Shown: positions 37,833 through 47,330 of the stretch, one piece after another
Position numbering within the stretch: position 1 is the stretch's first letter
Layout: each line of letters starts with the position of its first letter
NCBI RefSeq assembly: GCF_000013165.1
Contig: NC_007798.1
Coordinates: forward strand, 1 to 64,000
Direction: 5' to 3'
Source of the DNA: Neorickettsia sennetsu str. Miyayama
GTDB lineage: Bacteria; Pseudomonadota; Alphaproteobacteria; Rickettsiales; Anaplasmataceae
DNA length: 64,000 bases
The notes under the pieces: generated by a model
Databases searched by the model: none
What the model was told of the DNA's origin: nothing
Seen by the model: only the letters and a program-made list of their open reading frames with translations
Made by a program: the position numbers and the translations under genes

Positions 37833-38210
37833 ATGAGATCTCCTCTTTCCCCTTCTCTTTTTGCCTATCGTTTTCCTCTGGCTGCGATCTTGTCAATAAG
37901 TCATAGACTTTCAGGGGCGTTTTTGTTTTTTTATACAGGTTTTTTTTCTTGGTATGTTTTTGCTTGCTTCTACATGCCGTCTTCATTTTTGCACACTGTC
38001 CTGAGCCCATTTTTTTCGGGTTATTTGGCTGGCTTTCTCTTGTGTTTCTTTCTTTTCTTTTTTTGCTATCATCTTTGTAGTGGGGTTAGGCACCTTTTCT
38101 GGGATTTTTGTACTGGTCTTTCCCAGGCTTCTGTGAAGGTAAGTAACTTTCTCGTTATTATTGCTGCCCTTTTGCTGTTCTTCTTAATGTTTTCTCTTAC
38201 TTACCTATGA
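37833..38210 (+). CDS. sdhC: Succinate dehydrogenase cytochrome b556 subunit
   Basis: Membrane anchor of complex II, about 125 aa with three helices. MRSPLSPSLFAYRFPLAAILSI matches the RPLSPHLQIYRLPL start of SdhC; SISHRLSGAFLFFYTG carries the conserved HR-x-(T/S)G; CYHLCSGVRHLFWD carries the haem-ligand His pattern (HHxxNGIRHLxWD). I use the ATG at 37833; a TTG at 37788 opens the frame. The stop overlaps the sdhD start (ATGA). Confidence 0.92.
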   Translation: MRSPLSPSLFAYRFPLAAILSISHRLSGAFLFFYTGFFSWYVFACFYMPSSFLHTVLSPFFSGYLAGFLLCFFLFFFCYHLCSGVRHLFWDFCTGLSQASVKVSNFLVIIAALLLFFLMFSLTYL

Positions 38211-38536
38211 GATGTGTTGTTAGGAGTTGGTTAGCTCAACGCATTACAGCTCTTTTGCTGTTTTTGTTATTTATCTTTTTACTTTTCTCGCTTCGTTCTT
38301 CTAAATGGATTTTCCCATTTGATGTCGAATATCTAAGTTGCCATTGGGGTGTCCTTTTGGTATTTGCTATGTTCGTGTTAATTGCTCAGTGCCACGCTTT
38401 GCTCGGATTAAATGTAATAATAGAGGATTACATCGCTTCCTCTATTCTACGGAAGGTCCTTGTTTCTTTGAACATTATCTTTGTTGGCTCTACTCTTTTT
38501 GCGTTTGTAGCTGTATTTTATAGATTATTTTTTTAG
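38207..38536 (+). CDS. sdhD: Succinate dehydrogenase membrane anchor subunit
   Basis: Second membrane anchor of complex II, 109 aa with three helices. CHALLGLNVIIEDYI (about 62-76) is the family's H-x-x-x-G-x-x-x-x-x-EDY motif. It starts in a four-base ATGA overlap with sdhC, so the two are translationally coupled. sdhA and sdhB are elsewhere. Confidence 0.92.
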   Translation: MRCVVRSWLAQRITALLLFLLFIFLLFSLRSSKWIFPFDVEYLSCHWGVLLVFAMFVLIAQCHALLGLNVIIEDYIASSILRKVLVSLNIIFVGSTLFAFVAVFYRLFF

Positions 38537-38540
38537 CCTT

Positions 38541-40253
38541 ATGGACTTGTTCTTGAGGTTAGGTAATGTACTGACTGAAGTGGTTACCTCGATTTTCGGT
38601 GTGACACTTAGTGAACAAGTTTTGCTCTGGAACTCTCCAAAAAAAAGAGAGTATGGAGACTTTTCCACGGCCATTTCTTTTCTCATTGCCAAAGAGGTTA
38701 GGCTTTCCTTACATGAGGTAGCTTGTTCTATAGCGGATGGTTTAAGATCTTTTAAGGACCTTTTCAAGAATGTCTCTGTAGCCTCTGGGGGTTTTATTAA
38801 CGTTTTTCTTACAAGTGACACATGGTCCGAATTTTTGGCTGCGGTGAGTGATGATGCTGGTGGTTATGGATTTTCGGATATTGGCCATGCTGTTCCTTTG
38901 AACCTAGAGTTTGTGTCAGCGAATCCTACTGGTCCGCTTCACTTAGGACATATTAGAGGCGCGGTTCTCTTTGATATCTTTGCAGAGCTGTTGGACAAGT
39001 TCGGGTTTTCCCTTACGCGGGAGTACTACATTAATGACGCCGGAAAACAAATTGATTTACTAGTCTATTCCGTCTTCGTACGGTTTTGCGAGCAGCTGCG
39101 GAAAAAAGAGAGCGATAATTTTCCGAGTAATTGCTATGCCGGCGACTATATAAGGGATATAGCAAGTTATCTTATTTCCACGTTTCCTGATTCCGTTAAA
39201 GATACTACAGAGTTGAAAAGCTTCTCAGACACTTTCCGGGAAGTGATACTTTCACTAACCATGGACATGATAAAGTCCGATTTAGCTAAGTTGGGCATAA
39301 GTTACGATTGTTATGTCAGGGAAAAAGAGCTGCATGAGGGAAATTATATTGAAAAGGTAATAGCAGTCCTTGACGAAAAAGGTTATTTAGATGAGGAAGA
39401 ATTGCCGTCGCCTAAGGGGAAGAGTGGGGATTGGGTAGAAAGAAGACAAAAGGTCTTCCTTTCGACGAAGTTTGGTGATGACACGAATAGAGCGCTACAA
39501 AAAGTAGATGGGAGTTGGACTTATTTCGCATCGGATGTTGCATATCACTATCATAAACTTGAACGTGGTTTCAATCATATGATTGTTGGTTTAGGTGCTG
39601 ATCACGCTGGGTATGTTAAGAGGCTTTCTGGTGTAGTCGAGGCACTCTCTGGAGGTGATGCACGCATCGATATCAAATTGTATAATCTTGTTAACCTTTT
39701 CAGAAATGGAAAGCCAGTAAAACTTTCTAAACGCAATGGTGACCTTATAACGCTCGATGATGTCCTAGAGAGTGGTATTACGGTAAGTGAAATACGATTC
39801 GCCATGCTGACTAAAAGTAGCGAAATCGTGTTGGATTTTGATTTAGATAAATTCGTTCGTGCCTCGTACGATAACCCGCTTTTTTATGTCCAGTACGCGC
39901 ATGCACGTTGCTCTTCCTTACTTAGAAAACGTGGACCTTCAGCTAAGTGTGATGCTGCAATGCTTGTGGAAAAACAGGAGCTTGATTTGATGGTTACTCT
40001 TGCAAAGTTACCTTCTCTTCTTAAAGTGATTGTAGTTTCAGGTGAAGTGCATAAGTTGACTTTTTATTTACATGAAGTTGCAGAAAGGTTTCATGCTTTG
40101 TGGAACGCAGGTATGATAGAAAACAAGTTCAGATTCATTATAGAAGATGAACCAGAGCTCACGAACGCAAGGTTGATATTGGTGAAAGCTGTGAAGAACA
40201 CACTAGCTTCTGTTCTCAAAGTGATGAAAATTGAACCTGCAGAAAGAATGTAA
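38541..40253 (+). CDS. argS: Arginine-tRNA ligase
   Basis: Class I aminoacyl-tRNA synthetase of 570 aa. The HIGH motif is PTGPLHLGHIRGAVLFD (about 131-147); the KMSKS-equivalent is PVKLSKRNGDLITLDDV (about 393-409); the N-terminal Add-1 domain and C-terminal DALR domain (YVQYAHARCSSLLRK, then to EPAERM) are present. It starts 4 bases after sdhD, so it is probably in the same transcript. Confidence 0.96.
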   Translation: MDLFLRLGNVLTEVVTSIFGVTLSEQVLLWNSPKKREYGDFSTAISFLIAKEVRLSLHEVACSIADGLRSFKDLFKNVSVASGGFINVFLTSDTWSEFLAAVSDDAGGYGFSDIGHAVPLNLEFVSANPTGPLHLGHIRGAVLFDIFAELLDKFGFSLTREYYINDAGKQIDLLVYSVFVRFCEQLRKKESDNFPSNCYAGDYIRDIASYLISTFPDSVKDTTELKSFSDTFREVILSLTMDMIKSDLAKLGISYDCYVREKELHEGNYIEKVIAVLDEKGYLDEEELPSPKGKSGDWVERRQKVFLSTKFGDDTNRALQKVDGSWTYFASDVAYHYHKLERGFNHMIVGLGADHAGYVKRLSGVVEALSGGDARIDIKLYNLVNLFRNGKPVKLSKRNGDLITLDDVLESGITVSEIRFAMLTKSSEIVLDFDLDKFVRASYDNPLFYVQYAHARCSSLLRKRGPSAKCDAAMLVEKQELDLMVTLAKLPSLLKVIVVSGEVHKLTFYLHEVAERFHALWNAGMIENKFRFIIEDEPELTNARLILVKAVKNTLASVLKVMKIEPAERM

Positions 40254-40320
40254 AGACACCCAGACGACGAGGCCTCACAGCCTAGCAAGGCCATTAAAAC
40301 AAAAAAGAACGACCTGAATG

Positions 40321-40355
40321 CCTTGCAAGAGAACTCAGCTAAGACTCTCGCAAGG
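40321..40355 (-). terminator. Hairpin between argS and the BI-1 gene
   Basis: CCTTGCAAGAG (40321-40331) pairs with CTCTCGCAAGG (40345-40355) with one mismatch. On the minus strand a T-rich run (TTCTTTTTTGTTTT) follows about 10 bases later, so it may end the BI-1 transcript. Confidence 0.4.
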
Positions 40356-40370
40356 ACCCAGCGACCACCT

Positions 40371-41084
40371 CTACTTCCGCTCACCCATGAGGTTTAGTAA
40401 GCTAATAAAAATATTAATAAAATCGAAGTATAGTGTAAGTGCACCAACTACAGCGATCTTCGAAAGTGTCTCTTCATCTGCATTGACAGAGAAATAATAA
40501 AAATCCCTAATGCGCTGTACATCATAAGCGGTAAGACCAGTAAATATCACAACACCAAGCGCGGACACAGCGAAATAAATAGCTGGACTAGCAAGAAAGA
40601 CATTCACCAAAGCAGCAATCAGAATACCCACGACTCCCATCGTAAGAAAAGAGCCCATTCCCGTCAAATCTGTCCTAGTATTATTCCCGTATATTGCCAT
40701 TGCTCCAAACATCGTCGCTGCAATAAAAAAGACCCTCGCTATGCTAGCGCCAGTATAAGCAATGAACACCCAAGATAGAGAAAGTCCCATAAGCACCGAG
40801 AAGCACCAGAACAAAACTTTCGCTCTTTCGGAGGTCATACCTGAAATCCTCGTACTAAAGACTATAACAAACACTACAGGGGCAAACATCACGACCCACT
40901 GGAGTGGTGTTTGATACAACAAGGAGAGCATAGCCGGAGAGCTTGCAACAAAGAAAGCAGTTAGACCAGTTATCCCAAGAGCCGCAGCCATATAGTTGAA
41001 GACCTTCACCATATACATTCTCAGCCCTTCGTTTCTATAAGCAGAATCTGTTGAAGTAGAAGAATAACGGTTGATAAAACTCAT
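40371..41084 (-). CDS. Bax inhibitor-1 / YbhL family membrane protein
   Basis: TMBIM-family inner-membrane protein of about 237 aa with seven helices. Family stretches are RMYMVKVFNYMAAALGITGLTAFF, GASIARVFFIAATMFGAMAIYG and FTGLTAYDVQRIRDFYY, ending in ALTLYFDFINIFISLLNLMG with the conserved paired Asp positions of the calcium-leak family. I use the ATG at 41084; the frame opens at a TTG at 41126. Function in bacteria is poorly defined; ion leak is inference. Confidence 0.9.
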   Translation of the reverse strand: MSFINRYSSTSTDSAYRNEGLRMYMVKVFNYMAAALGITGLTAFFVASSPAMLSLLYQTPLQWVVMFAPVVFVIVFSTRISGMTSERAKVLFWCFSVLMGLSLSWVFIAYTGASIARVFFIAATMFGAMAIYGNNTRTDLTGMGSFLTMGVVGILIAALVNVFLASPAIYFAVSALGVVIFTGLTAYDVQRIRDFYYFSVNADEETLSKIAVVGALTLYFDFINIFISLLNLMGERK

Positions 41085-41140
41085 ATAAGCAAAATAGCTA
41101 CGAACAAACAAACATCCATTATACAACAGTTAGCTCCATT

Positions 41141-41170
41141 ATTATACCCTGTTTCCACGCGAATTAACAA
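41141..41170 (-). promoter_or_regulatory. Promoter of the BI-1 family gene
   Basis: Read on the minus strand: TTGTTA (41170-41165), an 18-bp spacer and a perfect TATAAT (41146-41141), about 57 bases before the ATG at 41084. Confidence 0.6.
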
Positions 41171-41240
41171 ATTTTCTACGTTTTGGGAAAGACTATAATT
41201 TTCAGATTATAAGGCCCCTTTCCAGAGGCCCTAATCACAT

Positions 41241-43679
41241 TCAAACTACCCTTGAAGCCTGAGTTCTCGTATGCGAATTGCATCCCAAGGATGGGACACA
41301 GGTTTTGCTTTGTTCCTCCTTCATTCCGCTTTCCCTGAGTTTAGCAGTTATCTCAGGTTCTCGAGTCAGAATAGACTTGATTTTATCATGCTCTGTACCA
41401 GTGCTAAATGCATATCTGTTTTTTTGGGGATTATCATGCGCTTTGTTTTGTTCATAGTTCAGGTGATGTACGCGGAAGCCTTTTTCAGAAAGGGCTTCTC
41501 TGATTTTACTAAGTCTCATTGTGTCCTCTTGTATCAATGGAACTTTCTGAGAGAGTGCTTCCTTAACTTTACCGAGTTCCCTGGCCTTACCTAGCACTAG
41601 GGCATGTTTCTCAGAGAGTGCTTCCTTAACTTTGCCAAGTTCTCCGGCCTTACGCAGCACTAGAGCGTGTTTCTCAGAGAGTGTTTCCTTGATTTTGCCA
41701 AGTTCTCCAGCCTTACCTAGCACTAGAGCGTGTTTCTGAGAGAGTGCTTCCTTAACTTTGCCAAGTTCTCCGGCCTTACCCAGCACTAGAGCATGTTTCT
41801 CAGAGAGTGTTTCCTTGATTTTGCCAAGTTCTCCAGCCTTACCTAGCACTAGAGCGTGTTTCTGAGAGAGTGCTTCCTTGATAGCGTTAAGTGCTCCAGT
41901 TTCCTTCTTATTGAGCGGATGTCTCTCGGAAAGTGTTTGCTCGATCTTGCTGAGTTCTCCATTTTTGCTGTGCGAAGAAGGACTCTGATCGAAGGATTTT
42001 TCCTTATTTTTGGTAGACTGAGTGAAAATAGAACGTAAAGCAGCATACCCTTGCAAGAATATTTCTTTGATTCTGTCCAGTATACGTCTCAACCATGATT
42101 TATTCGGAACTGTCTTATGAGTTTCCTCTCCTTGAGACAGTGCCTTCCTGGTACTAATGGGAGTTTCTGTGATCGTTTTCTGCTGCGTTTTCGGAAGAGA
42201 AACATCAACTGTGTGTTCCTTGAGATGCAACTTAGGTATTGTTACACTGAATATATCTGCGGTTATTGCGCCATCTTCCAAATTAAGAAGGTCACTTCTT
42301 ACGTTGTTATTTCTTTTTACTTGGGCATACACATGTTCGCTTTTGTCATCAATTTTTTCCCTATGCGCGCGAAGTGCCGGGTGTGCTTTTTCAGCAAGCT
42401 GCTCAAAGGAGTGGGTGGGTGATGCTAAGTAAGCTTCTATATCGTCAAGGCTTTCGTAAATTTCTTCTTCTTGATATATGGAAGAACTTGGTTCATTTGC
42501 TGTTCTTTTAGGTGAACTGCTCATAGAACCAGTGTGTTGATGCTCATCCAGTTCTGGTATAGGTTTGAGGTCCCACGGGTCTAGGTAGATTGGTTCACTT
42601 TCTTTATTTTCATGTTTGTTCCTAGAGGTATGTGTAAATGCTTTTACTCCTGAAGGTATGTTCCCAACTTGTTCCTCATTTACGGATGTGGAGGAGGTAT
42701 GCGATTCCTGTATGTGAGCCTCTTTTTGTGCATTGCCTGAAAGAAGAGAATTCTGACTTTGTGAGCTAGTAATTTCGCTTTCTGCAGAGTCTTTGTTTTG
42801 TTCCTTTATAGAGATGCTGTTTGTGTTTATAGGATCGATGCTCTTATCACCTTTGATCCATTTTGAGTTGTATATTGCGTCAAAAATCTCTGGTAGAGGT
42901 GGACGTTTTACTATGGCTTCATTTCTGATGGTGTTCCCGCTATCTGTTGAAGCAAAACTTTCTCGATCACTTTTTTGTGGTTCAGTTGTGTGTTCCAGCT
43001 CAGACGTTTGACCTATCTGTACGTTTTGCTCATCTGTGACTTGCTTTATTGAAAGAAGTGAATCGCGGGTACCTTTCGATGCTTTAAACGATGATGAAAG
43101 TATATAAGCAGCGATTCCATCAGTACTGATACTACCGGTTTCGGATGCTGAATCTATTTCATGAGCAGAGGCATTTTTTGTATCTATATTCGAAATTGCT
43201 GAATTAGGTACTGAAGTGTTGTCAATTCCTGAATCACCAACACTGCTTCTTATGGAATGGCTTTCATTGCCTATGGATGCAGTTTCGTAAATTTCATCGT
43301 ATATACCAATACCCAAGTCCGATGTGCTCATCTCCTCATCAATGTAAGGGATTGCATCTTCGTTCCCATATTCATTCGGGATCCCGGGTAAAGGGCGTTT
43401 CTCATATTCCTCTCGGAGAGGTGTTGCGGATGCTGTTGTCTCTAGTTTTGGTGTAACGAATTTCTCTTCTGGTATTTGATTTGGTAATTTGGCTGCAGCA
43501 ATGTGAGACTTTTGTGTAATGATTTTTTCAACAGTACCAGAGTTTTGTTGGACAATTTTCTTCGCTGGTTTTCCTTTTGGTATCTTCCTTGCAGTTGTAT
43601 TAGACTTTATAGTGCTTCGGTTTATCGGAACGAATGTAGCGAGTTTCTTCTTCAATTTCTGCATACTAAATTTTTGCAT
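41241..43679 (-). CDS. Repeat protein with EPIYA-like tyrosine motifs, 812 aa
   Basis: Not recognised. A basic start (KKLATFVPINRSTIK) is followed by a long, apparently disordered Ser/Glu/Lys-rich region with tyrosines in acidic contexts: GIYDEIYETAS (Tyr127, Tyr131), EPIYLDPWD (Tyr365), SIYQEEEIYESLDD (Tyr402, Tyr408) and EHVYAQV (Tyr451). Residues 579-746 form eight 21-residue repeats around LSEKHALVLGKAGELGK. The C-terminus is polar and mildly basic (SHTRTQASRVV). No signal peptide or membrane helix. The tyrosine contexts resemble EPIYA/ITAM-like sites of secreted effectors such as AnkA of Anaplasma and the Bep proteins of Bartonella, which host Src-type kinases phosphorylate. Secretion and phosphorylation are inference. 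Confidence 0.8.
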   Translation of the reverse strand: MQKFSMQKLKKKLATFVPINRSTIKSNTTARKIPKGKPAKKIVQQNSGTVEKIITQKSHIAAAKLPNQIPEEKFVTPKLETTASATPLREEYEKRPLPGIPNEYGNEDAIPYIDEEMSTSDLGIGIYDEIYETASIGNESHSIRSSVGDSGIDNTSVPNSAISNIDTKNASAHEIDSASETGSISTDGIAAYILSSSFKASKGTRDSLLSIKQVTDEQNVQIGQTSELEHTTEPQKSDRESFASTDSGNTIRNEAIVKRPPLPEIFDAIYNSKWIKGDKSIDPINTNSISIKEQNKDSAESEITSSQSQNSLLSGNAQKEAHIQESHTSSTSVNEEQVGNIPSGVKAFTHTSRNKHENKESEPIYLDPWDLKPIPELDEHQHTGSMSSSPKRTANEPSSSIYQEEEIYESLDDIEAYLASPTHSFEQLAEKAHPALRAHREKIDDKSEHVYAQVKRNNNVRSDLLNLEDGAITADIFSVTIPKLHLKEHTVDVSLPKTQQKTITETPISTRKALSQGEETHKTVPNKSWLRRILDRIKEIFLQGYAALRSIFTQSTKNKEKSFDQSPSSHSKNGELSKIEQTLSERHPLNKKETGALNAIKEALSQKHALVLGKAGELGKIKETLSEKHALVLGKAGELGKVKEALSQKHALVLGKAGELGKIKETLSEKHALVLRKAGELGKVKEALSEKHALVLGKARELGKVKEALSQKVPLIQEDTMRLSKIREALSEKGFRVHHLNYEQNKAHDNPQKNRYAFSTGTEHDKIKSILTREPEITAKLRESGMKEEQSKTCVPSLGCNSHTRTQASRVV
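41442..41945 (-). repeat. Eight 63-bp tandem repeats inside the 812-aa gene
   Basis: Repeats encode 21-residue units, the outer ones diverged and the inner five nearly identical. At the DNA level the inner copies alternate between two variants (KIKETLSEK and KVKEALSQK types), giving a 126-bp higher-order unit, as if a dimer had been duplicated. Confidence 0.85.
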
Positions 43680-43989
43680 ACTATGTTGAGTAAGTGACTT
43701 ATATTCTAATATTGATATATTATCTTTAACAAATTCTTTTAATTCGTTATTCTTAAATGAAAATTCAAACTAAAGTCTCAAATTTTAATATTTTTAAGAG
43801 GCTGTTACGGGTAATTCAGTATTGCGATGCGCTGTGAGGGATTGCACTTGAGTAAAAGAAAATCTTTACGAATCTAATCTTGCGGATTTAGAGGAGAGTG
43901 CTACACTGAAGGCACACGGTTGTCCTGAGCATTTTGATAGTAGTGCTTTTGTTGCGTGCTCAGTTTCTCGTGTTAGAGAGGTTTTGTAT
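43680..43989. other. AT-rich spacer before the nuoG gene pair
   Basis: About 310 bp. The left part is very AT-rich, as expected for the upstream control region of the 812-aa gene. The right part reads open in the frame of the following small gene but has no start codon there. No RNA gene seen. Confidence 0.4.
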
Positions 43990-44202
43990 ATGGCTAAAGT
44001 AGCAAGCAAGACGAACCCTGGAAGGCAAAAGGGCTCCAAGGCCACCAAAACTTACAATGGCAGGCCGGTGCAGCCTTCTCTCTATATTCATAGGCATACC
44101 AAGGGGAAAAATATTTCCTACATGGGTGCGGAGTATGAGAACGGTGATCCTGTCGAAAGTGATGATTCGTCTGGTATGCCAGTCAGGTGGGATAGTATCT
44201 AG
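43990..44202 (+). CDS. Small conserved-looking basic protein upstream of nuoG
   Basis: Protein of 70 aa starting at an ATG with GAGAGG 8 bases upstream. N-terminus basic (MAKVASKTNPGRQKGSKATK), middle RPVQPSLYIHRHTKGKNISYMGAEYENG, acidic end (GDPVESDDSSGMPVRWDSI). No family named with confidence. It ends 6 bases before nuoG, so it is very likely co-transcribed and co-translated with it, which suggests a link to complex I or simply operon packing. Confidence 0.6.
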   Translation: MAKVASKTNPGRQKGSKATKTYNGRPVQPSLYIHRHTKGKNISYMGAEYENGDPVESDDSSGMPVRWDSI

Positions 44203-44208
44203 AAGTTT

Positions 44209-46248
44209 ATGCCGAATGTTACTATCAACGGTAAGAAGCTTTTGGTTGAGTCTGGATGTACTGTCATCCAGGCCTGCCAAATGGCTGGCGTTGAGGTGCC
44301 CAGATTTTGCTATCATGAGCGTCTTAAGATAGCTGGCAATTGTCGAATGTGTCTTGTTGAAGTTGAGGGTGGTCCTCCGAAGCTGGCCGCTTCTTGTGCA
44401 ACTCCGGTTGTTGATAACATGGTTGTGCATACCGACACGCCAAAAATAAGGGCTGCGAGAGAGGGTGTCATGGAGTTTTTACTTGCCAACCACCCTTTGG
44501 ACTGCCCTATATGCGACCAGGGTGGTGAGTGTGATCTCCAAGATCAGGCAATACTTTATGGGAAAGGTGAAGGTCGGTTCTCTTACGCCAAAAGGTCCGT
44601 ACAGAAAAAAGATTTTGGACCCGTGATCTCAACCGAGATGAATCGCTGCATACACTGTACCCGTTGTATTCGTTTTCTATCCGATGTTGCCGGTGTGGAA
44701 GAACTCGGGATGGTTAACAGGGGGGCTGATTCTGAGATAAGTACCTACATACAAAAATCTCTATCATCGGAACTTTCTGGCAATATAATAGACCTATGTC
44801 CGGTTGGGGCTCTCACGTCGAAGCCATACGCTTTTACAGCTCGTCCGTGGGAACTTACAAAAATCGAAAGTGTAGATGTTCTCGATGCAGTTGGCAGCAA
44901 CATCAGGATTGATGTAAGAGGGCAAACGGTGATGCGTATACTTCCGCGATTGAATGAAGAAATAAATGAGGAATGGCTCTCGGATAGGTCGCGCTTCTCC
45001 TATGACGGTCTAAGGGTACAGAGGTTGGATAGGTGCTATGTGAGAGTGAATGGCAAGCTCCATGAGTCTACATGGAAAAAAGCAATATCCGAGATTGTTA
45101 AACAGATTGATCACGTAAATCGTGAAGAAATTGCTGCAGTTGCAGGAGATTTGGCCGATGTGGAGTCAGTTTTCCTTCTAAAAAGGATGCTCAATAAGTT
45201 GGGGGTTTCTAAGACCGAATGCAGGCAAGACGGGGCGAGTTATATGGTCTCGGAGCGCGATTTTTATACCTTTAATACCACTTTTGCTGGTATAGAAGAA
45301 TCAGATTTTTGTTTTCTTGTTGGAGCGAATTTACGCGTAGATGCTCCACTAATAGCTGCAAGAATTAGAAAAAGGTGGTTGTCTGGTAATTATACAGTAG
45401 TAGGTTTGGGAAGCGATGCAAAATATGCTTTTGATGTCTCAAGCATTGGTAATGATGCTGCCACGCTTGTTGAGATAGCATCTGGTAGAAATCAGAAATT
45501 CCAGGAGTTGTTAGGTAGTTCCAGAAGGCCAATGATGATTGTTGGTCCCGATGTTCTAAGCCGCGCAGATGCGAATTATATAATCTCGTTGCTCCGAGCG
45601 ATCGCTGAGAGGTTTGGATTTTTTCAAGAGAGTTTTAATGGCTTCTCAGTGTTACAGCGTCACTCTGGAACTGTTGGTGCTCTGGATGTAGGCTTTTATC
45701 ACCAGGATGGTTTAAAAGGTGTTCTCAATGGTGATACGAAGCTTGTTTACCTTTTAGGTGCTGATGATTGCGTTGAGAGCATACCTGAAGGTGCGTTTGT
45801 TGTGTATCAAGGTCATCATGGTGATAAGGGTGCATCTCGGGCTAATGTCATACTTCCTGGTTGCTCTTACGTAGAAAAAGATGCAATTTATGTTAATGCT
45901 GAGGGAAGAGCACAGCTTGCCTTTAGAGCTGTTTTTCCTCCTGGTGAAGCGAGGGATGATAGAGAGATTATAGCGGAACTTGCTCAAGCACTTGGTACTC
46001 CGTTTAGCAATGTTAGTTTACCCTTTATAAGGGCGAAATTGGAGAAGCTAGGGCCACATTTTAAGCATCTTGGTACATGTGTTCCCAGGGGTCCTTCCAA
46101 ATATGAATTTATAGGTGAAGCTGCTTTTGCAGATGAAGTTATTTCATTTAAGAAAAGAAACTTTTATATGTCCGATGTGATCAGCAGGGCTTCTAGTACG
46201 ATGGCAAAGTGTAGTGAGGAGTTTAATGCTTTATCTTGTTCTCTCTAA
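44209..46248 (+). CDS. nuoG: NADH-quinone oxidoreductase subunit G
   Basis: Iron-sulfur subunit of complex I, 679 aa. The N-terminal [2Fe-2S] site is [15 protein letters not shown] (about 34-48) with another Cys near 63. The His/Cys [4Fe-4S] site is [18 protein letters not shown] (about 96-113). A third cluster sits in [19 protein letters not shown] (about 144-162), with its last Cys in [10 protein letters not shown]. The molybdopterin-type C-terminal domain is shortened, as in mitochondrial-type complex I. It overlaps nuoH. Confidence 0.95.
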   Translation: MPNVTINGKKLLVESGCTVIQACQMAGVEVPRFCYHERLKIAGNCRMCLVEVEGGPPKLAASCATPVVDNMVVHTDTPKIRAAREGVMEFLLANHPLDCPICDQGGECDLQDQAILYGKGEGRFSYAKRSVQKKDFGPVISTEMNRCIHCTRCIRFLSDVAGVEELGMVNRGADSEISTYIQKSLSSELSGNIIDLCPVGALTSKPYAFTARPWELTKIESVDVLDAVGSNIRIDVRGQTVMRILPRLNEEINEEWLSDRSRFSYDGLRVQRLDRCYVRVNGKLHESTWKKAISEIVKQIDHVNREEIAAVAGDLADVESVFLLKRMLNKLGVSKTECRQDGASYMVSERDFYTFNTTFAGIEESDFCFLVGANLRVDAPLIAARIRKRWLSGNYTVVGLGSDAKYAFDVSSIGNDAATLVEIASGRNQKFQELLGSSRRPMMIVGPDVLSRADANYIISLLRAIAERFGFFQESFNGFSVLQRHSGTVGALDVGFYHQDGLKGVLNGDTKLVYLLGADDCVESIPEGAFVVYQGHHGDKGASRANVILPGCSYVEKDAIYVNAEGRAQLAFRAVFPPGEARDDREIIAELAQALGTPFSNVSLPFIRAKLEKLGPHFKHLGTCVPRGPSKYEFIGEAAFADEVISFKKRNFYMSDVISRASSTMAKCSEEFNALSCSL

Positions 46249-47236
46249 GCTTGTTTGGATAGTACTGCTTGCAATAGTCTTGATACTTTGTGTGGCCTAC
46301 CTGACATATGCAGAGAGAAAGGTAATAGCAGCAACACAACTTCGTGTCGGTCCCGACTTGGTAGGGCCGTTTGGACTTCTGCAACCGATTGCTGATGCTA
46401 TAAAGGTTTTGCTTAAGGAGATAATTATTCCGAATGCTGCCAGCCCAAAACTGTTTTTATTCGCCCCAGTAATCATATTTGTGTTGGCGTTGGTAGGGTG
46501 GGCAGTCATACCGTTTGGGACATCCGAAATAGACGGTGTAGAAGTGCCAACTGTAATTGCAAATGTTAATCTCGGGGTTATGTATCTTCTTGGTGTTGCC
46601 GCGCTTGAGGTTTACGGAACGATCATTGCAGGTTGGGCAAGTAAATCTAGTTATTCATTTTTGGGAGCACTTAGGTCGGCTTCTCAGATGATTTCATATG
46701 AGATTGTTATAGCGCCAGTAGTCATGACGGTTATACTGCTCACTGGCTCTCTTAACCTGGCCGAGATAGTGGTGATAAAGCACAGTCTGCCATATTGGGT
46801 CGATATCTTGATGTTGCCCATGACTTTTATATTTTTTGTTTCGATTCTTGCAGAAACAAACAGACATCCTTTCGATTTACCCGAGGCAGAAGCTGAGCTA
46901 GTTTCGGGTTACAATGTCGAGTATTCATCTATTCCTTTTGCGCTTTTCTTTCTTGGGGAGTATGCAAATATGATATTGAGCAGTAGCATAATGGCGACGC
47001 TGTTTTTAGGTGGGTGGTATCCGCCAATTAACTGGTGGGGTTTATCCATTGTTCCGGGCTTTATCTGGTTTATTCTGAAGATTGTATTTGTTTTGTTTTG
47101 TTTTCTGATTGTCAGAGCAACGCTCCCACGTTACAGATATGACCAGTTAATGAGGTTGTGTTGGAAGGTATTTCTGCCGGTGACGTTACTCTGGATAGTT
47201 GTTATAGGTGGATTGGTAGCTTTTAACATTGTTTGA
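46226..47236 (+). CDS. nuoH: NADH-quinone oxidoreductase subunit H
   Basis: Quinone-site membrane subunit of complex I, about 336 aa with eight helices. Marks: [21 protein letters not shown] (about 28-48), the [17 protein letters not shown] helix, and [27 protein letters not shown] use the ATG at 46226, which has GAGGAG 4 bases upstream, rather than the GTG at 46214. The start overlaps nuoG by 23 bases. nuoI does not follow. Confidence 0.94.
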   Translation: MLYLVLSKLVWIVLLAIVLILCVAYLTYAERKVIAATQLRVGPDLVGPFGLLQPIADAIKVLLKEIIIPNAASPKLFLFAPVIIFVLALVGWAVIPFGTSEIDGVEVPTVIANVNLGVMYLLGVAALEVYGTIIAGWASKSSYSFLGALRSASQMISYEIVIAPVVMTVILLTGSLNLAEIVVIKHSLPYWVDILMLPMTFIFFVSILAETNRHPFDLPEAEAELVSGYNVEYSSIPFALFFLGEYANMILSSSIMATLFLGGWYPPINWWGLSIVPGFIWFILKIVFVLFCFLIVRATLPRYRYDQLMRLCWKVFLPVTLLWIVVIGGLVAFNIV

Positions 47237-47330
47237 CGAGGAGTCGTAGGCCTCTATTCACACTTTGATAGTAGTATTGCGATTGTTTGGTGTTCTGCTA
47301 TCTTTTACTTCCTGCTCTCCCCTTTTGGAA

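Noticed and set aside
41271-42432. Several + strand frames opposite the 812-aa repeat gene
   Set aside because: They mirror the repeat array of the real gene, and the opposite-strand protein has the coherent repeat structure.
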